A stretch of DNA of 64,000 bases from Clavulina sp. PMI_390 (Eukaryota > Basidiomycota > Agaricomycetes > Cantharellales > Hydnaceae), in NCBI GenBank assembly GCA_015039315.1, contig WIDE01000107.1, positions 1-64,000 on the forward strand, written 5' to 3'. Of this stretch, positions 1-11,645 are shown piece by piece. Position numbers and translations under genes: made by a program. The notes under the pieces were generated by a model. The model was not told the origin of the DNA and made no database searches. It saw only the letters and a program-made list of their open reading frames with translations. Every line of letters begins with the position of its first letter. Positions within the stretch are counted from its first letter, which is position 1.

Positions 1-486
1 CAACCCAAGGCACAGACAACAAGCTCTGCTTGGTCTTGAGCTTCTGAGGTCACTTAGGGTCTTCACTCACACCTGACACTAAGAGGCTGAGAAGAGGGGG
101 TAATAGATGATATTAAGGATGGGAACAGATGGAGACACAATAGTTCCTCTAAGATCTGATCTAATCTGAAGGGGGAACCTTGCTTGTCCAACTACTGTCT
201 ACTCATGAGCTATATATACCTGAACAGAACAAAAGAGGCACAGAGAACAAAAAGAGGAACAATGAACAAGGGAGAAGGTGCAGAACAAAAGGCAAGATCT
301 GGGGTGCTAAGCATTTGACAGGGCAAAGAAGGAAGAAGGTGTCAGGCCACTCAAACACTCAGGGCTGGTCTTCTCCAATCAACCACCCTGTTCGAACATG
401 ATCCTGTCAGCCTTGGGTCCAGACTCTCTGGTCTAGGCCTGAACATGATCATGCTCACCTGCTCCTCTACACAGGGCAAATCATTT

Positions 487-538
487 GAGCGCTCAGGGCA
501 AATCCTCTGAGCACTCAAGGATGGATCTTTGAGCGCTC
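487..538. repeat. three near-palindromic GAGCGCTC boxes
   Basis: The 8-bp palindrome GAGCGCTC occurs at 487-494 and 531-538, with a one-base variant (GAGCACTC) between them at 510-517. Spacing is 23 and 21 bp. No adjacent gene start is recognised, so a regulatory role is only a possibility. Confidence 0.5.
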
Positions 539-1822
539 ATGGCACTTTTTTTCTACATTTAGCTAGAGTTCCCCCCATTTTTTCTAAGGACAATTCTCTA
601 TATCCCTTAATCTCCCCACTGCATCATTAAAGCAGAATTTTTTGATTTCCTTTTTTGGTTATGTATGAGTGCTCAAAGATATCATTTATCAGAGAATGGG
701 TACACATGTACCAGAATATTATTTCTACCACTAATTCTAGGCATATTTACATGATCTAAACTACAGTACATCACTACAGAATGAAACACCATTTTTGAGC
801 AAGCTCTAGTGCAAAATGAGACGGAGCTAGGTACATGACATATATACAACATTTATGGAGGGATATTATGAGCACCCATCGTGCCTGGTTGCGGAGGTGG
901 GATGGTCACTCAGGGGACGGAGCATGGTCGTTGTTGTCAGGGTCTGATTTGCCATGTTGCACGAAATGAAACAGACCATTGCCTACCATACCACTCACTG
1001 TCAGAGCTATTGGCGCCTTGCATAACGTCCTAATATAATCTCCTGGCGTCTCTAATATCGCTCTGCTACCCTTCCGAAGCTCTCCCAACCCCCCTACATC
1101 TTTCAAAACTTGCTGTCTCAAGGGGGGTCCAGTCACATGCATGAGGCATGTTCTCCGCACCCTCTGTTTCTAGAAGCGCCAATAACTCTATGTTTCGTAC
1201 TTCATACACTCTTGGAACCTACTGTTATCATCTATATATGGGTGTGTACTCTTGGTAGCTGCTCTCCAAGCAACCTGCACCCGTGCACAATCTATGTGTT
1301 GCACCGCTCCACCCACGTATCATACGGACTCCCGCAACATTCCATTCCGTTCCTAACGCTTTTTGTATCTACCCTACATCCAAATCCGCATGAATTCCCA
1401 GTAACTTCTGCTGCACATGTCCTGGTTACCCTTACCTTTTTCATTGCATACACCATGCCCCTGCTTGCCTGGATTGCCCCAAGCCCTACACATTGAGGTC
1501 TTGTTTCTATATTTTACCCTGTTCAATTTATAGCAAGCAAAAACAATTGCTGGGGGGATGTAGACATTGAGCTATTTTGTGACAGCCTGACAAAACATGA
1601 AGTTCAGGTCATTCTGATGATTTACCACTCCTTATAACAGCACTATAGGTACATTTCAGTGTAAATACTGCTTTAAAAGGCCATAAATGGTGTTGAAACG
1701 TAGGGTAGTAAAATCTGCATGCCAAAAATCACTAATCTGAGGAATGCAACAAAGTTCCTGCAACAATTGAGGGTAGTGCTGGGATTTCAATAAGGGGGGA
1801 TGAAATAAATAATAATAAACAT

Positions 1823-1855
1823 GGGGGTGGGGGAGGGGGGAGGGGGGAGGGGGGG
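1823..1855 (+). repeat. G-rich tract (possible G-quadruplex)
   Basis: Five or more G-runs of five to seven bases follow each other within 33 bp, then GTCAAGGCCTTAAAAATTTT. A similar arrangement (G-run, GTCAA, then AAAATTTT) recurs at 2166-2210, so the two may be copies of one repeat. Shorter G-runs occur near 15773 and 18799. Confidence 0.5.
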
Positions 1856-3199
1856 TCAAGGCCTTAAAAATTTTCCTCAAGCCATCTTCCCCATGGTTGT
1901 ATTATGCTGTAGATGATATTTTTGCATCATGAATAACAGTAGAGAAGCTAAAGCAAGAGAAAGACAGTTGTAAAAGATAAAATAAAGCCCTTGATTGGCT
2001 TGCTAGTAAGCAATTGGACTGCCTGTGTTGCATGGCCCAAAACCAACACTGCCCCAGGCATGCAACTTTCTTGTCCGTTTCAGGCAATGGTTTGCACATA
2101 GACCAATTCTCATGTCCCAGTATTGCCTTATTTGGGATAAACTCACGTGACCACTTGCCTAATTGAGGGGAGGGGGGGGGGTCAACGAGCCTCTTAAAAT
2201 TTTTTTTGGCCCTGTTCCATAATTATTTTTTCCATCCCCCCTTGTCCCAATTGCTAGATGCGAGCTCTAGACACCAAACACAACTTTCCCCATGGCATTT
2301 GACAGAGAGATGGTGGAGATGTGGGTACTGTTTCATTTGGTGATCATGTTTCATCACGTGATAATGTACTGTATCTCAAATACTAGATTTCTGCTCCATA
2401 ATGGATAGATGAAACATCTAGACCTTAGTCTTGTCACATAGATCCCTCCAGCATATCATACCTATTTGTCAGACACCATGTTGGTACCATTGCAAAGAAG
2501 GGAAATCCTGTGATGAACCTTGACTTCAGTTGCCAACATTGGGCACCAACTGGTTAAATTGCCACCATGTTAGCTCCCAACAGCTCCTTGCCAATGCTTT
2601 CTGTCTGTTTTACACACTCTTGACAATGATGTTATGGCCCCTGCTACCTTACCATTCCTGATGCATGATGCTCCTCCCTCTAGGTAAAGTTCCTCATTAA
2701 TCCTGTGATGCTTTTGCTGAAATCCATGGGGTGTGCTTGTTCTATCAGGTGCAAACACACCCATGTACCACTAATTCATAGCATCTGAACCAATCTAATA
2801 CACCTATTGGGAGAAATCACAAATAGTATTAGATGGTAAACATCAGTTCTAATGGTCAAGCAAGACAAGAATAACTCTATTACAACCAAAAATTGAAGTT
2901 TAGGTATGCAAGACGTGGCAGAGTAACATGGAAGCGGGCAACGGAGATCAAAACACAGTATGAAGTGAGTCCATTCCAAAGCAACAAATGAGAGAACAGA
3001 TGGGAATGTGGAAGCAAACAAAGTGCTACCACTTTAAATGGGACTGAGCGCACTGGTGTGCAAGACACTGAGAGGTAGAAATGGCAAGGCTCACATCCGC
3101 CAGAACTATACAGCAGAATAGCGTAAGGAGCAGTATAATCAGTTCCATGTTCCAATGTTGGCCGAGACTGACACTCCACAACAGAAGCGGCACGGCATA

Positions 3200-5885
3200 T
3201 CACAACAATAAGAAGAGAACAAGACAACTCACCGGACCCTTCCCTTCTTCAAACCTCTCTGCTAACAGCTCTAACGCTTCAATGTACCAGTTAGTCTGTA
3301 GCATTTTGTCCAGCCGCGCCTCAACACTCCGCATCAACATTGCCTCGGGTACATGGTGATCAATCGGATTTGCAACTGCGGCTTTGATCGCTTTGATGAG
3401 CCCCGCAGTATCGTCCTTGAAGACGTTGTAGACGTATGGTGGATCGAGGAACTTGAGTAGGCCGTGCTGGACTTCCCATTTGGCGCGATCTGACGGATTG
3501 GATCGGTCCCACTGTGAGTTGCCCGGAGTGTCATTGCAAAGGGCGTGAAGCAATGATCGGGGATCATGGAGGGCGCGAGTTCAGAGGGAAGACGAAGGAA
3601 AAGCATGTTCATGAGAAGAGTTAGCACTCAGGAATGACGTCTACGCCAATGACAATAGGAATCGGACTCACATTCCAGATTGGGTTGATGAACGGCACCC
3701 CAAAGCACAAGGCTTCGTATGGTGTCGCAGATCTGAAGAAGAAACGATGGAAGTATAAGAATTCAGGTGAGTTTATGACGTTCCCATCACGACCGACAAC
3801 AGCGTCAAAGAGGCGGACGATCGAGGAGGATCGCATACGCGAAATGATGCCCTCGAACGCCACACATAATAAGATCAAAACCATATGGCAAGCGAGATCG
3901 GGTTGAGCGAAGAGCCCAAAAGAACACAGGAAGAGAAAGTTGTGCCAGAGAGGAGAAAAAGAAAAGGCAAGACAAGAGACGGTCATATCAAAAAGGAGAA
4001 CGAAACACTCACGCGAATGGCTGGCCCATCCCAATCGCCACGCTCGCCTCCGCCACTGTCTCCACAAACATTTTACGCTCCATTGCACCCCGGTTCTCCA
4101 CAACATTCGGGGATATTGTAACGCGGTCGTCCGAATCCACGACGCCTGCAACAAAGGTAATGCCTGCCTCCTTGGCGACCTGCTCGAATGTCGCCGGGTC
4201 CCATCCGCGTAGCCCGCCTGGCGCGAAGTGGTGCGCGTGCTTCGCCATAAGATAGGCGTACGGTACCAACTCCGCCTCGGTCTCCCCCTTCCCATCTACC
4301 AGCTCCACAGCAGCATCACCCGTCCCCTTCTCCACCTCTTTTGCGACCTTGACTCCCTTTGCAGCCTTGGCTTTGGCCTGCGCCTCCTTCTTTCTCGCAG
4401 CCCGTACAAGCGCGCACCCTGCTCGTGCAGGCTCCACACTGTACCCCAGATAATGATTGTGGTTATTCGCGTTCTCCATGGTGTAATTGTGCGGCGAGAG
4501 CGTCCAGCGGGGCGATATCGGATGCGACGAGTCAGCCCACCAATAGAACGAGAAGAGTTTCCATATCGGTAGGCCGTCGAGGTTCTCTTTGGACTTGACG
4601 CATCCGACCTTGTCGTTGAAGCAGGCGATGACGTTGTCTTGCTCCATCAGGATGGCTACGACAAGGTCTGGGAAGAGCTGATAGCTGAGTGACGCGGTTG
4701 ACATTCGAGATTGGCGTGTGATGCGGAGTACGTGAATGGCGAACGTGTCGGGGAATCCATTTTTTTTTTTCACGATGAAGTGCGCGAGGAGATTTGCGAT
4801 GGAAGCAGTGAGCGTGTGTGAGAGTGCAAACGGAAAGATGGCGCCGACAATAGAACGAGTGGCGAGCGAGGTGAGTTACACAACGTATAGGATGGACAGA
4901 TAAAGGAAGCTCAAAACATACAATTGGAGTGCACGATCAAGTTCTTTCGCGAACAGATATGTGTATCCGAGGTTCTTGAGCCCGAGCGTCTGCGCGTGCA
5001 TCCCACACACAATGAATTTCGAACGATCAGCCAATCCAGTCCATGTGGTACGGGGTGCCTCAGAAGGATGAGAGATAAACTCACAATTGATGTTGCCCTG
5101 GATATATGTGGAAAGAATGACGAGGAGATCAGAGATCGGGCAGGGGTGTGCTGGGCACGGCATTCGCGGGACCACTTACCATATAGCCTCATCATTTGTT
5201 GCACCATTAAGCGCTGAGACGAACTGGTATGAATTGAGGATGACGACTGACGCGCGAGATGTCGGTGACGTGAGCGAGTGCGAAGCATGTTCGAAGAAGG
5301 ATGAATGGGTCATATGAGTAAATGGAGTGGAGCACGCTCAAGGACGCAATAACGAGGAGCAGAGATAGGACAGATGAGCTCACCTTTGGACTGGTTCTCC
5401 TTGCAGTTGCTATACTCGATGCACCGGAACAATGCTTTGAGGTTGCGATTGTTCTGCTCGAGCCACGACGACGCTTTTTCGTTCGCTGGTCGGCGAGAGG
5501 GAGGAAAGACCGCTTGGCGGAGAGGAGATTGTGGTTTTAAGGAGGGTATTTCGGGTGATTTAGGCTGCGAGCGTATCCCTAGTCTCCAATACGGACTCGC
5601 AAGACCTGCTGCAAAGTTGCCAAAAGACTTTGGCGGTGCTGCCGAACACTCTGTACCATCTGTGGCACATATGTCGTCGTCGGAGTAATACGACCGGCTG
5701 GGACTGCTGAGGAAGATGACGACGACGGCGAATGAGAATACTAGGACAAGGACGATGCGTCGGTTGGATAATACTTGGCGACTGTGAGTGGCATGACAGG
5801 TCAGTTCAGGAGCAGCACACAAGGGCGCTAGTCGGGCCGGGAAGCTGGCTCACAGTGTCGTCGGTATCCGCTGGTGAGGCGCCAT
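3200..5885 (-). CDS. GT18-type alpha-1,6-mannosyl-glycoprotein N-acetylglucosaminyltransferase
   Basis: Probable Golgi type II enzyme of glycosyltransferase family 18 (MGAT5-like), which adds N-acetylglucosamine to mannose arms of N-glycans. The ATG at 5885 is supported by a first intron (5853-5782) that joins it in frame to the membrane anchor at residues 20-37. Exons (minus): 5885-5854, 5781-5384, 5246-5180, a 13-bp exon 5097-5085, 4989-4922, 4684-4013, 3732-3672, 3511-3233. All eight junctions keep frame, giving about 530 residues before the last donor. Family hallmarks are the peptide ATPYEALCFGVPFINPIWN (spliced 4013/3732), then WDRSNPSDRAKW, LDPPYVYNV and a helical C-terminus. A basic, Ala/Lys-rich insertion lies near 4330-4400. 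The 3' end is uncertain: read-through past 3233 stops at 3200, while splicing to 3166 would give a longer tail. The acceptor of exon 6 could be shifted a few bases. A related gene fragment lies at the far end of the window. Confidence 0.85.
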
Positions 5886-7201
5886 GGGACAGTCGTCTGC
5901 CGCGCTGATCGCTCTAGTGTGCGAGCTCTATATGTCTAGGCGGTCGTCGAGGTCGAGAACAAGGTTGGGGAAAGGAAGGGGAAGAAAACAAACTCGGTGT
6001 ATTAACGTTTTCGCTAAATGGGAACTGAATTCAAACGAGACAGGCCGTAAAACTGAATGGGGCCTCGATCAATATTCAACGGGTGCAATTTACTCCAATT
6101 TGCTCACGTTCCTCGGTGAAAGCCTGGGCGCGTATCGCACGGGTCGGTGTATGTGCAGCATCACTGTCGCATCTATATATGGTACTACTGTGCCTGTGTG
6201 TGCCTGCAACGCCAAGGCGACGGCAGGCAGCAACGAAAATCGTAGAAAAAACAGCGTGTCACGTGCTCGTGAGGCACCGGGGACCCGAACAACATTTTGG
6301 GTGTGTGGCACCATCAGAGACGCCCCGAGTGAATGGATGAGAGAAGGAAGCATCTCCTGTCTCAACAGCCAGCCAGCCTTTCTCCGAGCCCGCGTCCCTT
6401 CTTTCCTATCTTCATCATGTTCATCATTCAGCACACCACCACAGTTTGACAGCGACAAGATGGGAACAAACTGTCTCATCGACGGAAGTAACGTTATCAG
6501 AGTGGATGCGAACCCACCCCGCCTTGATCCGTCGCAGCACGTCATCGGTCATCCCATGCCACGAGTGGCTCTCCCAAACTCTCGCTTTCGCATGATTCTT
6601 TCTGTTTTTTTCGAGTGTAGTCCCACGCGTTGGACCTCAATCTCAAGTAATGACTCATAGCTCGTGGGGTTTCCGCATAAAGCACACGCTCTGCACTCCG
6701 ACAAGGAAGAACCAAGATGATGGAATGCAAATTTCGGAGCGGAACAGTACTCGACAACTAGTGATACAGTGGGAGTAACCTAACCGATGATAATCATGGG
6801 AAAGTGTCAGCGGTGGTAAAGATAAATATGGATGTGCAGCAAGCGACGAAGATAAGGTGGAGTGAAGCGTTCAAGATGATACGGAGCGATGGAGGAGAGG
6901 GCTGGAGAGCGAGAGGTTGGAATTGCAGCAGCTACACATAACAAAGGTCCATTGATAAGAACAGCAAGCGATGGGAGCGAAGGAACATAATCAGCAAAGC
7001 AGAAAGGGTAGGAATGAGCGAGCGAGATGTTGTGGGCGGTCCATCCGGACGAGAGCGACGTGCATCGAGACCGGGTGACGAGCACGTAAAGCCCCGGAGG
7101 TCGAGCCACTCCGAGCAAAGTGACTACAACCCTCGGAGGCCCTTGTGCTCATCTGTATTCGCTCGTGTGCAGCACATGTAGCGGCGCGCGCCAAGCCTCA
7201 C
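5886..7201. other. intergenic, 5' of GT18 gene
   Basis: This contains the presumed promoter of the glycosyltransferase gene. Several overlapping open frames exist on both strands, the longest being plus-strand 5884-6660, but they share no family pattern. I see no supported gene. Confidence 0.5.
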
Positions 7202-7832
7202 TCACTCGGGGATCAAGCCGAGTGCTTTGAGGCCTTGCTCTGCAAGAAGCATTTGCACCATCTCTCGCGTGGGCGCCGTCGCTTTGAAGGGCGAGCCACG
7301 CGTGGCGGACCCGTTCGCCGTGACTTCCGATTGGTCAGTATGTTCATGGGCCGATTTTGCCAAAGACGTAGCAGGCGGTGGAAGAGGAGATGGAGGTGTC
7401 GAATGAATGTATGTATGTATGGATAGAGGAATCAGCCAAAGACACACGTGAGCAATATGAGGCTTACTTCCTAGCTCGCCACAGTAGAAGCTGGCGCCGT
7501 TCTGATCCTGCTCCTGCCAGATTTCCTATCGACCAGCGAACAGATAAATTGAGGAAGATGAATCGAGGTGTCAAAGCGCAGTGCAATCTACAAAGTAGAA
7601 TAACCACCCTTGCTCACCCAGTGACAGTATCGCGAGTAGTGGCTCTTCTCCCAACGTGTGAGTTGAGCCATGAGCTGCTCTGCTACCGCTACAGCAGATG
7701 TGGAGGAAAAGAGCGCAATTGAGGACCAGGAGACTGAACGAGAAGGCTTCGGGAGAAGACGGAGAGCGATAAGCGAAATCACTCACAAAGTTGGGGAGCT
7801 ACGTGCTGTTTTGGTCTCCCAAACGGCCACAT
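7202..7832 (-). CDS. small orphan protein, 96 aa, four exons
   Basis: I do not recognise the family. Four exons join in frame through strong splice signals: 7832-7787, 7682-7618, 7525-7468 and 7323-7202 (291 nt including TGA). Donors are GTGAGT, GTGAGC and GTAAGC. The predicted protein starts MWPFGRPKQHVAPQL, has an aromatic and charged middle (WEKSHYSRYCHWEIWQEQ) with one further Cys, and ends in a short helix (REMVQMLLAEQGLKALGLIPE). There is no signal peptide or membrane segment. Two cysteines 19 residues apart are not enough to call a CHCH or zinc motif. An upstream in-frame ATG or a longer gene cannot be excluded. No neighbour suggests a role. Confidence 0.5.
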
Positions 7833-8837
7833 GTCTTTCGATGCTTGTGTACTGCAGTAGACAGAGCCCGCGATGCTATCTCAGCACCAAGCGTCTGGTC
7901 GGCGACAGAACTCCGGCAGGTATGGGCCAGTCTGGGGTGGAAGAGGGAGAGCGAACGAGGGTCTGAGAGTGTAGCCCCTTCTTATGCGATTTCGATCTCT
8001 CGGCCCTCTTGCTACGCCACCCCCACATGCACCCTAGCGTCAATGAGCTCACCGAAGCGCGCAAATCAAAACGCATATACGCGAAGCGCTCAAAGCCAAA
8101 TATGGCTCGAAGCGAAGCTATTATCAAGATCCATCCAAGCGAAGAAGTAGTGGGCCCTGTGACCGAACAAAGCTCGCTGCTCGCGATATCTCCGAGCGCG
8201 AGAAGGGAGGATGACGCGTTTTTTTGCTTTGCTTTTGAGTGCGGGGGTGTGGCTGATTGCGTAGTGAAGGTGAAATTCATCCGAAGCGGGGGGACTAGGT
8301 CGCGATGAATTCATGGAAGGGCGATCGCGGCGAGCATAGATAACGCATTGCATATAGCGAGGCCGCAACCATATGCAGCCTGCCTGGAGATGGGCGTCAT
8401 GGGAGCAAGAGCTCAGAAGGCGCCAATAGAAGAAGATTCGCGAGTGGCCGAACGAGATGTGGTAGAAAGCCACAGCAGTGAGAGTTGGGAAGGTTTAGGC
8501 TTCTTGAGCACCTTGCGGACGCTCGGAATGTCCGCGCGGAGGGCATTTTGGGGTGCTGTAGGCGATATTGCGTCCGTAGCAGCTGACGAGAAGAGCATTT
8601 TGTCCCAGTTCAATGTCTGTATAAGTAAAGAAAAATGATCGACGCGCGGACGAGAGTGCTGTTTACACGTGTTGTCAGCGAGTCTTCGTCTGCGTGTTTC
8701 GCTTTCTCACAAAAAAGGACCCCAACGCTCTGTGCGGAAGAACGAGTATAGTCGATTTGAGTGAGGAGTGCTTGCCCCACTGTCTCTAGAACTTTGTGCA
8801 TCTCGTCTCTGGTCTGACGATCTAGACCGCGTCGTAT
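7833..8837. other. unassigned, weak coding traces
   Basis: Minus-strand stretches at 8613-8413 and 8861-8640 are open and protein-like, and an AG acceptor near 8628 could join them. However, frame is not kept through the rest of the region. It may be the 5' part of an unrecognised gene or a decayed one. I make no call. Confidence 0.3.
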
Positions 8838-9198
8838 GGGAAAATCATCTTGATGAATCATTCACCCTTGCGGCGTATGGGCATTATTCACTCTTTTGCT
8901 GCGACTCCCCCACACACCGCAGATGAATACGAAGAACGTATGTGAATCACGAACAGCTTGAATGACTGCTTCTCCACCCATACTTACATCACAAGATAAT
9001 TGCGTTCGCGGACATGGTTGATTCACTCTCATACAATGCATACTTGGTAACGTGAAGGGGTGTATTAGTGATTATCGAATCGTACAGTATAGGGAGGATT
9101 ATATGTCCATGGGCTCGAAGATTAGTAGTGGTTAAATTCTAGTTCTTGAGAATGGAGATGGATGTATGCCGCAGAGGCGGTCGACCAGTGAGTGGAGG

Positions 9199-9625
9199 CT
9201 AAGGATCCTCGATTGTGTACCCATGATCTTTCAGCCACTGCTTGCAACCGGCATCCCGGGCGGAGACGACATTGTGCCCTCTACCCCAGCCGACCTCCAC
9301 TCCATCCACTGAGAGAATGCCAAGTACAAAAAAAAACATGTGGTTCATGATTGAGCAAGTAGTGACGCCTCAAGGGTTGACTTACATATGAGAGTCGCAG
9401 TGTGCACATATACCCCGTTTACCTGCTCGCGGTCGTCTTCCTGTTAGGTCACCAGAGTTCATCATATAGCATGAGTGGGCTTGGACAAATCACCACTCAC
9501 AAACTGCATGACCCAAGGAGGGTTCTGATTGGCAGCAATCTGTCGAAGTTTGTTAATATTGGTTTCAGCTTCAAATTGACCTATTAGCATAGATTATGGT
9601 GTAAAACGTAAGAAGACGGACGCAT
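9199..9625 (-). CDS. R1: single dsRNA-binding-like domain protein, 82 aa
   Basis: A small protein made almost entirely of one double-stranded-RNA-binding-motif-like fold. Exons (minus): 9625-9622 (ATGC), 9580-9501, 9440-9386, 9308-9199; 249 nt including TAG. Helix 1 is INKLRQIAANQNPPWVMQF. Strand 1-2 carries EDDREQVNGVYVHTATLI, strand 3 LDGVEVGWGRG, and helix 2 VVSARDAGCKQWL, ending in YTIEDP. The order matches the dsRBM, but the usual lysine-rich KKxAK start of helix 2 is replaced by NVVSAR, so RNA binding is uncertain. Introns fall at the same places in five paralogs downstream. The donor of the first intron (GTCCGT) is weaker than in the paralogs. Cellular role unknown; interference with or modulation of RNA silencing is only an idea. 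Confidence 0.75.
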
Positions 9626-9718
9626 CGCGAGTTAGGCTGTTTGAGTGGATACAAGTATGAGGATGGGTGTGGACTCGTTGGCTTAGCTGAGGGGTGACGA
9701 TGAAGGCTGGCCATGCTG

Positions 9719-9726
9719 CTTTTATA
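9719..9726 (-). promoter_or_regulatory. TATA box of R1
   Basis: TATAAAAG on the minus strand, about 95-100 bp before the R1 start codon. TATA-like elements sit at nearly the same distance in R2-R5. Confidence 0.55.
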
Positions 9727-10629
9727 AACCGTGTCTCTTCGCATGTGTCATTGAAGAAAACGCTCAGGAAAAGGGCTCGCAGCGGTAGAGCAGAGTGAGA
9801 TGTTGATTTGAGCTCCAGCGGAAGTATAGACAAAGCCGACTGCACATGTCCAACTTCACGTTGTCGGCTTCAGGGAAATGTCGAAGAAGCCCATAGGTTT
9901 GACAAGAAACAGGCAATAACCTCCTAGTCATTACCAGTATCGTACGATTCTAGCACGGAAAGACAACGCATTCGGGCGGTAGGTAATCAGAAACCGAGAT
10001 CCTGGTGTTATCCGCAGATTTCAATGAGTCAGGACGGGCTCCCATGTTTCGGCCGATTCACTAAAAGGGTTTCTGCGGAGATAATACAGCGATCGTTCAC
10101 TCTTAGATCGGGAGGATCCAAACACCAACAGCATCAAGCGCGCGGTTGTCGGGATTTGAAGGAGTAAGCGGAGATTCCGAATATCAGAAGAGAGACTCTA
10201 ATTGATTGTGATGACAGGGGATGGAGGAGAGAAGGAGAGCAATCCGAAAAAACTAGGTACCAGGGTCGGGGGAAAATCATCTTGACGAATCATTTGCCCC
10301 TGCGGGGTATGGGCATTATTCACTCCTGCTGCGACTCCCCCACACACCGCAGATGAATTCGAGGACATATATGAATCACGAACAGCTTGAATGACTACTT
10401 CTACCCGCATACTTACATCACAAGACAATTGCGCGGACACGGTTAAATCACTCTCGCGAGGCTGTATACTTGGTAATGTGAGGGGATGTATTAATGATTA
10501 TCGAGTTGTACAGTACAGGGAGGGTCACATGTCCATAGGCATGAAAATTAGGATGGTTCGAATCTAATGGTGGGTGGGAGAGACGAGGGTACGCCGTAGA
10601 GGCAGCGGACCAGTTATGGAGAGCGAAGA

Positions 10630-11053
10630 CTAAGGATCCTCGATGGTGTATCCGTTGTGGAGCAGCCATCGCCTACACGCATCATCCTGCGCGGAAACGA
10701 CATTGCGGCCTTGGCCCCAGCCGACCTGCGCACCATCCACTGAGAGTATGCGAGGCAATAAAAGGTATCAGCTTTATGGATGAGCAAGTAGAAGCGCCCC
10801 CAAATGTTACTCACATATTAGAGTCGCAGTATGCACATATACGCCATCTATCTGTTCACGAGCATCTCCCTTTCGAGGTATTGAAGTTAGTAGCCGACAT
10901 GAGCGAATTCCACCTGACGATGACTTACAAATGTCAGGACCCAGCCCACAGCTGCAGCAATCCTTTCGAGCTGGCGAATGTGCGCTAGATTACCATCGTA
11001 TTTTATTTAGTACTCCAGATGAGGCGAGGTGGATTTCAAGGAGACGTACGCAT
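10630..11053 (-). CDS. R2: single dsRNA-binding-like domain protein, 74 aa
   Basis: Paralog of R1 and the product of a tandem duplication with it. Exons (minus): 11053-11050 (ATGC), 10984-10929, 10869-10815, 10739-10630; 225 nt including TAG. The protein opens MPHIRQLERIAAAVGWVLTF, so helix 1 is shorter than in R1 and lacks the NPPW turn. Exon 3 gives GDAREQIDGVYVHTATLI, nearly the same as R1. Exon 4 gives LDGAQVGWGQGRNVVSAQDD and ends GYTIEDP. The first donor is GTACGT. All exon phases equal those of R1. Function unknown; the altered helix 2 start is shared with R1. Confidence 0.78.
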
Positions 11054-11145
11054 CGCGAGTTATGCAGTGTGTGAGTACAAGTGTGGAGATAATGTGGATT
11101 CGTTTGCTTGGTTGACGAGGGACGTCGAGGGCTGACCATGCTTCC

Positions 11146-11155
11146 CTTTTATTCA
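11146..11155 (-). promoter_or_regulatory. TATA-like box of R2
   Basis: TGAATAAAAG on the minus strand, about 95-100 bp before the R2 start codon and at the place matching the R1 TATA box. Confidence 0.4.
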
Positions 11156-11645
11156 AGCATACTCGATCGTACGTGGCATAGAGGAAAAACGCTCAGGAAA
11201 GGGGTCGTAGCGGTTGAGCAGAGCGAGCTGGTGACTGAGGCTCCAGCGGAAGTATAGGCGAAGCGTACAGTCCAACTTGTCATTGTCGGCTTCAGGGAAA
11301 TATCGAAAAAGTTTAAAGTTTTGACCAAAACGGTCATCGTACGGTCTTAGCAGGGAAAGCCAACACATTTCGGCGGTAGGTCATCAGAAACCAAAAAGCC
11401 TTGAGTGTTATCCGTGAATTTTGTTCCGTCAAGAGGGGAGGCTCATTTCTCGGCCGATTCACTAAAAGGGCTTCTGTGGAGATGATGCAGTGATTGTTCA
11501 CTCTTGGATCGGGAGGATTCAATCATCAAGCGCGCGGTTGTCGGGATTTGGAGGAGTAGGTGGAGATTCCGAATGTCACAAGAGAGGCTCTGATTGATTA
11601 TGACGACAGGCGATAGGGGAGAGAAGGAGACCAATACTAAAAAAA

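Larger units (their letters stand above)
1..3199. other. gene-poor, repeat-like flank
   Basis: No open frame here resembles a known protein, and none continues convincingly across splice signals. The sequence is rich in A/T stretches, G-runs and short repeated motifs, which suggests decayed mobile-element or intergenic DNA. I could not find paired terminal repeats, a reverse transcriptase or a transposase. The last few hundred bases are probably the 3' flank or UTR of the glycosyltransferase gene that ends near 3200 on the minus strand. Confidence 0.4.
8838..10262 (-). repeat. tandem duplication, copy 1 (carries R1)
   Basis: This block of about 1.4 kb is repeated directly downstream. Both copies start with the same segment (GGGAAAATCATCTTGA, then a GCGACTCCCCCACACACCGC stretch). 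Both run through the dsRBM-like gene and its promoter and end with closely similar sequence (CGGCCGATTCACTAAAAGGG at 10051 and 11451). Indels and substitutions show the duplication is not brand new. Confidence 0.85.
10270..11645 (-). repeat. tandem duplication, copy 2 (carries R2)
   Basis: Second copy of the unit at 8838-10262, with the same order of segments. The spacer after each gene ends in the same GCGCGGTTGTCGGGATTTG stretch (10140 and 11533). Confidence 0.85.

Noticed and set aside
5884..6660. 258-codon plus-strand open frame
   Set aside because: It overlaps the first exon of the GT18 gene in antisense, lies over its promoter, and has no recognisable domain or codon pattern.
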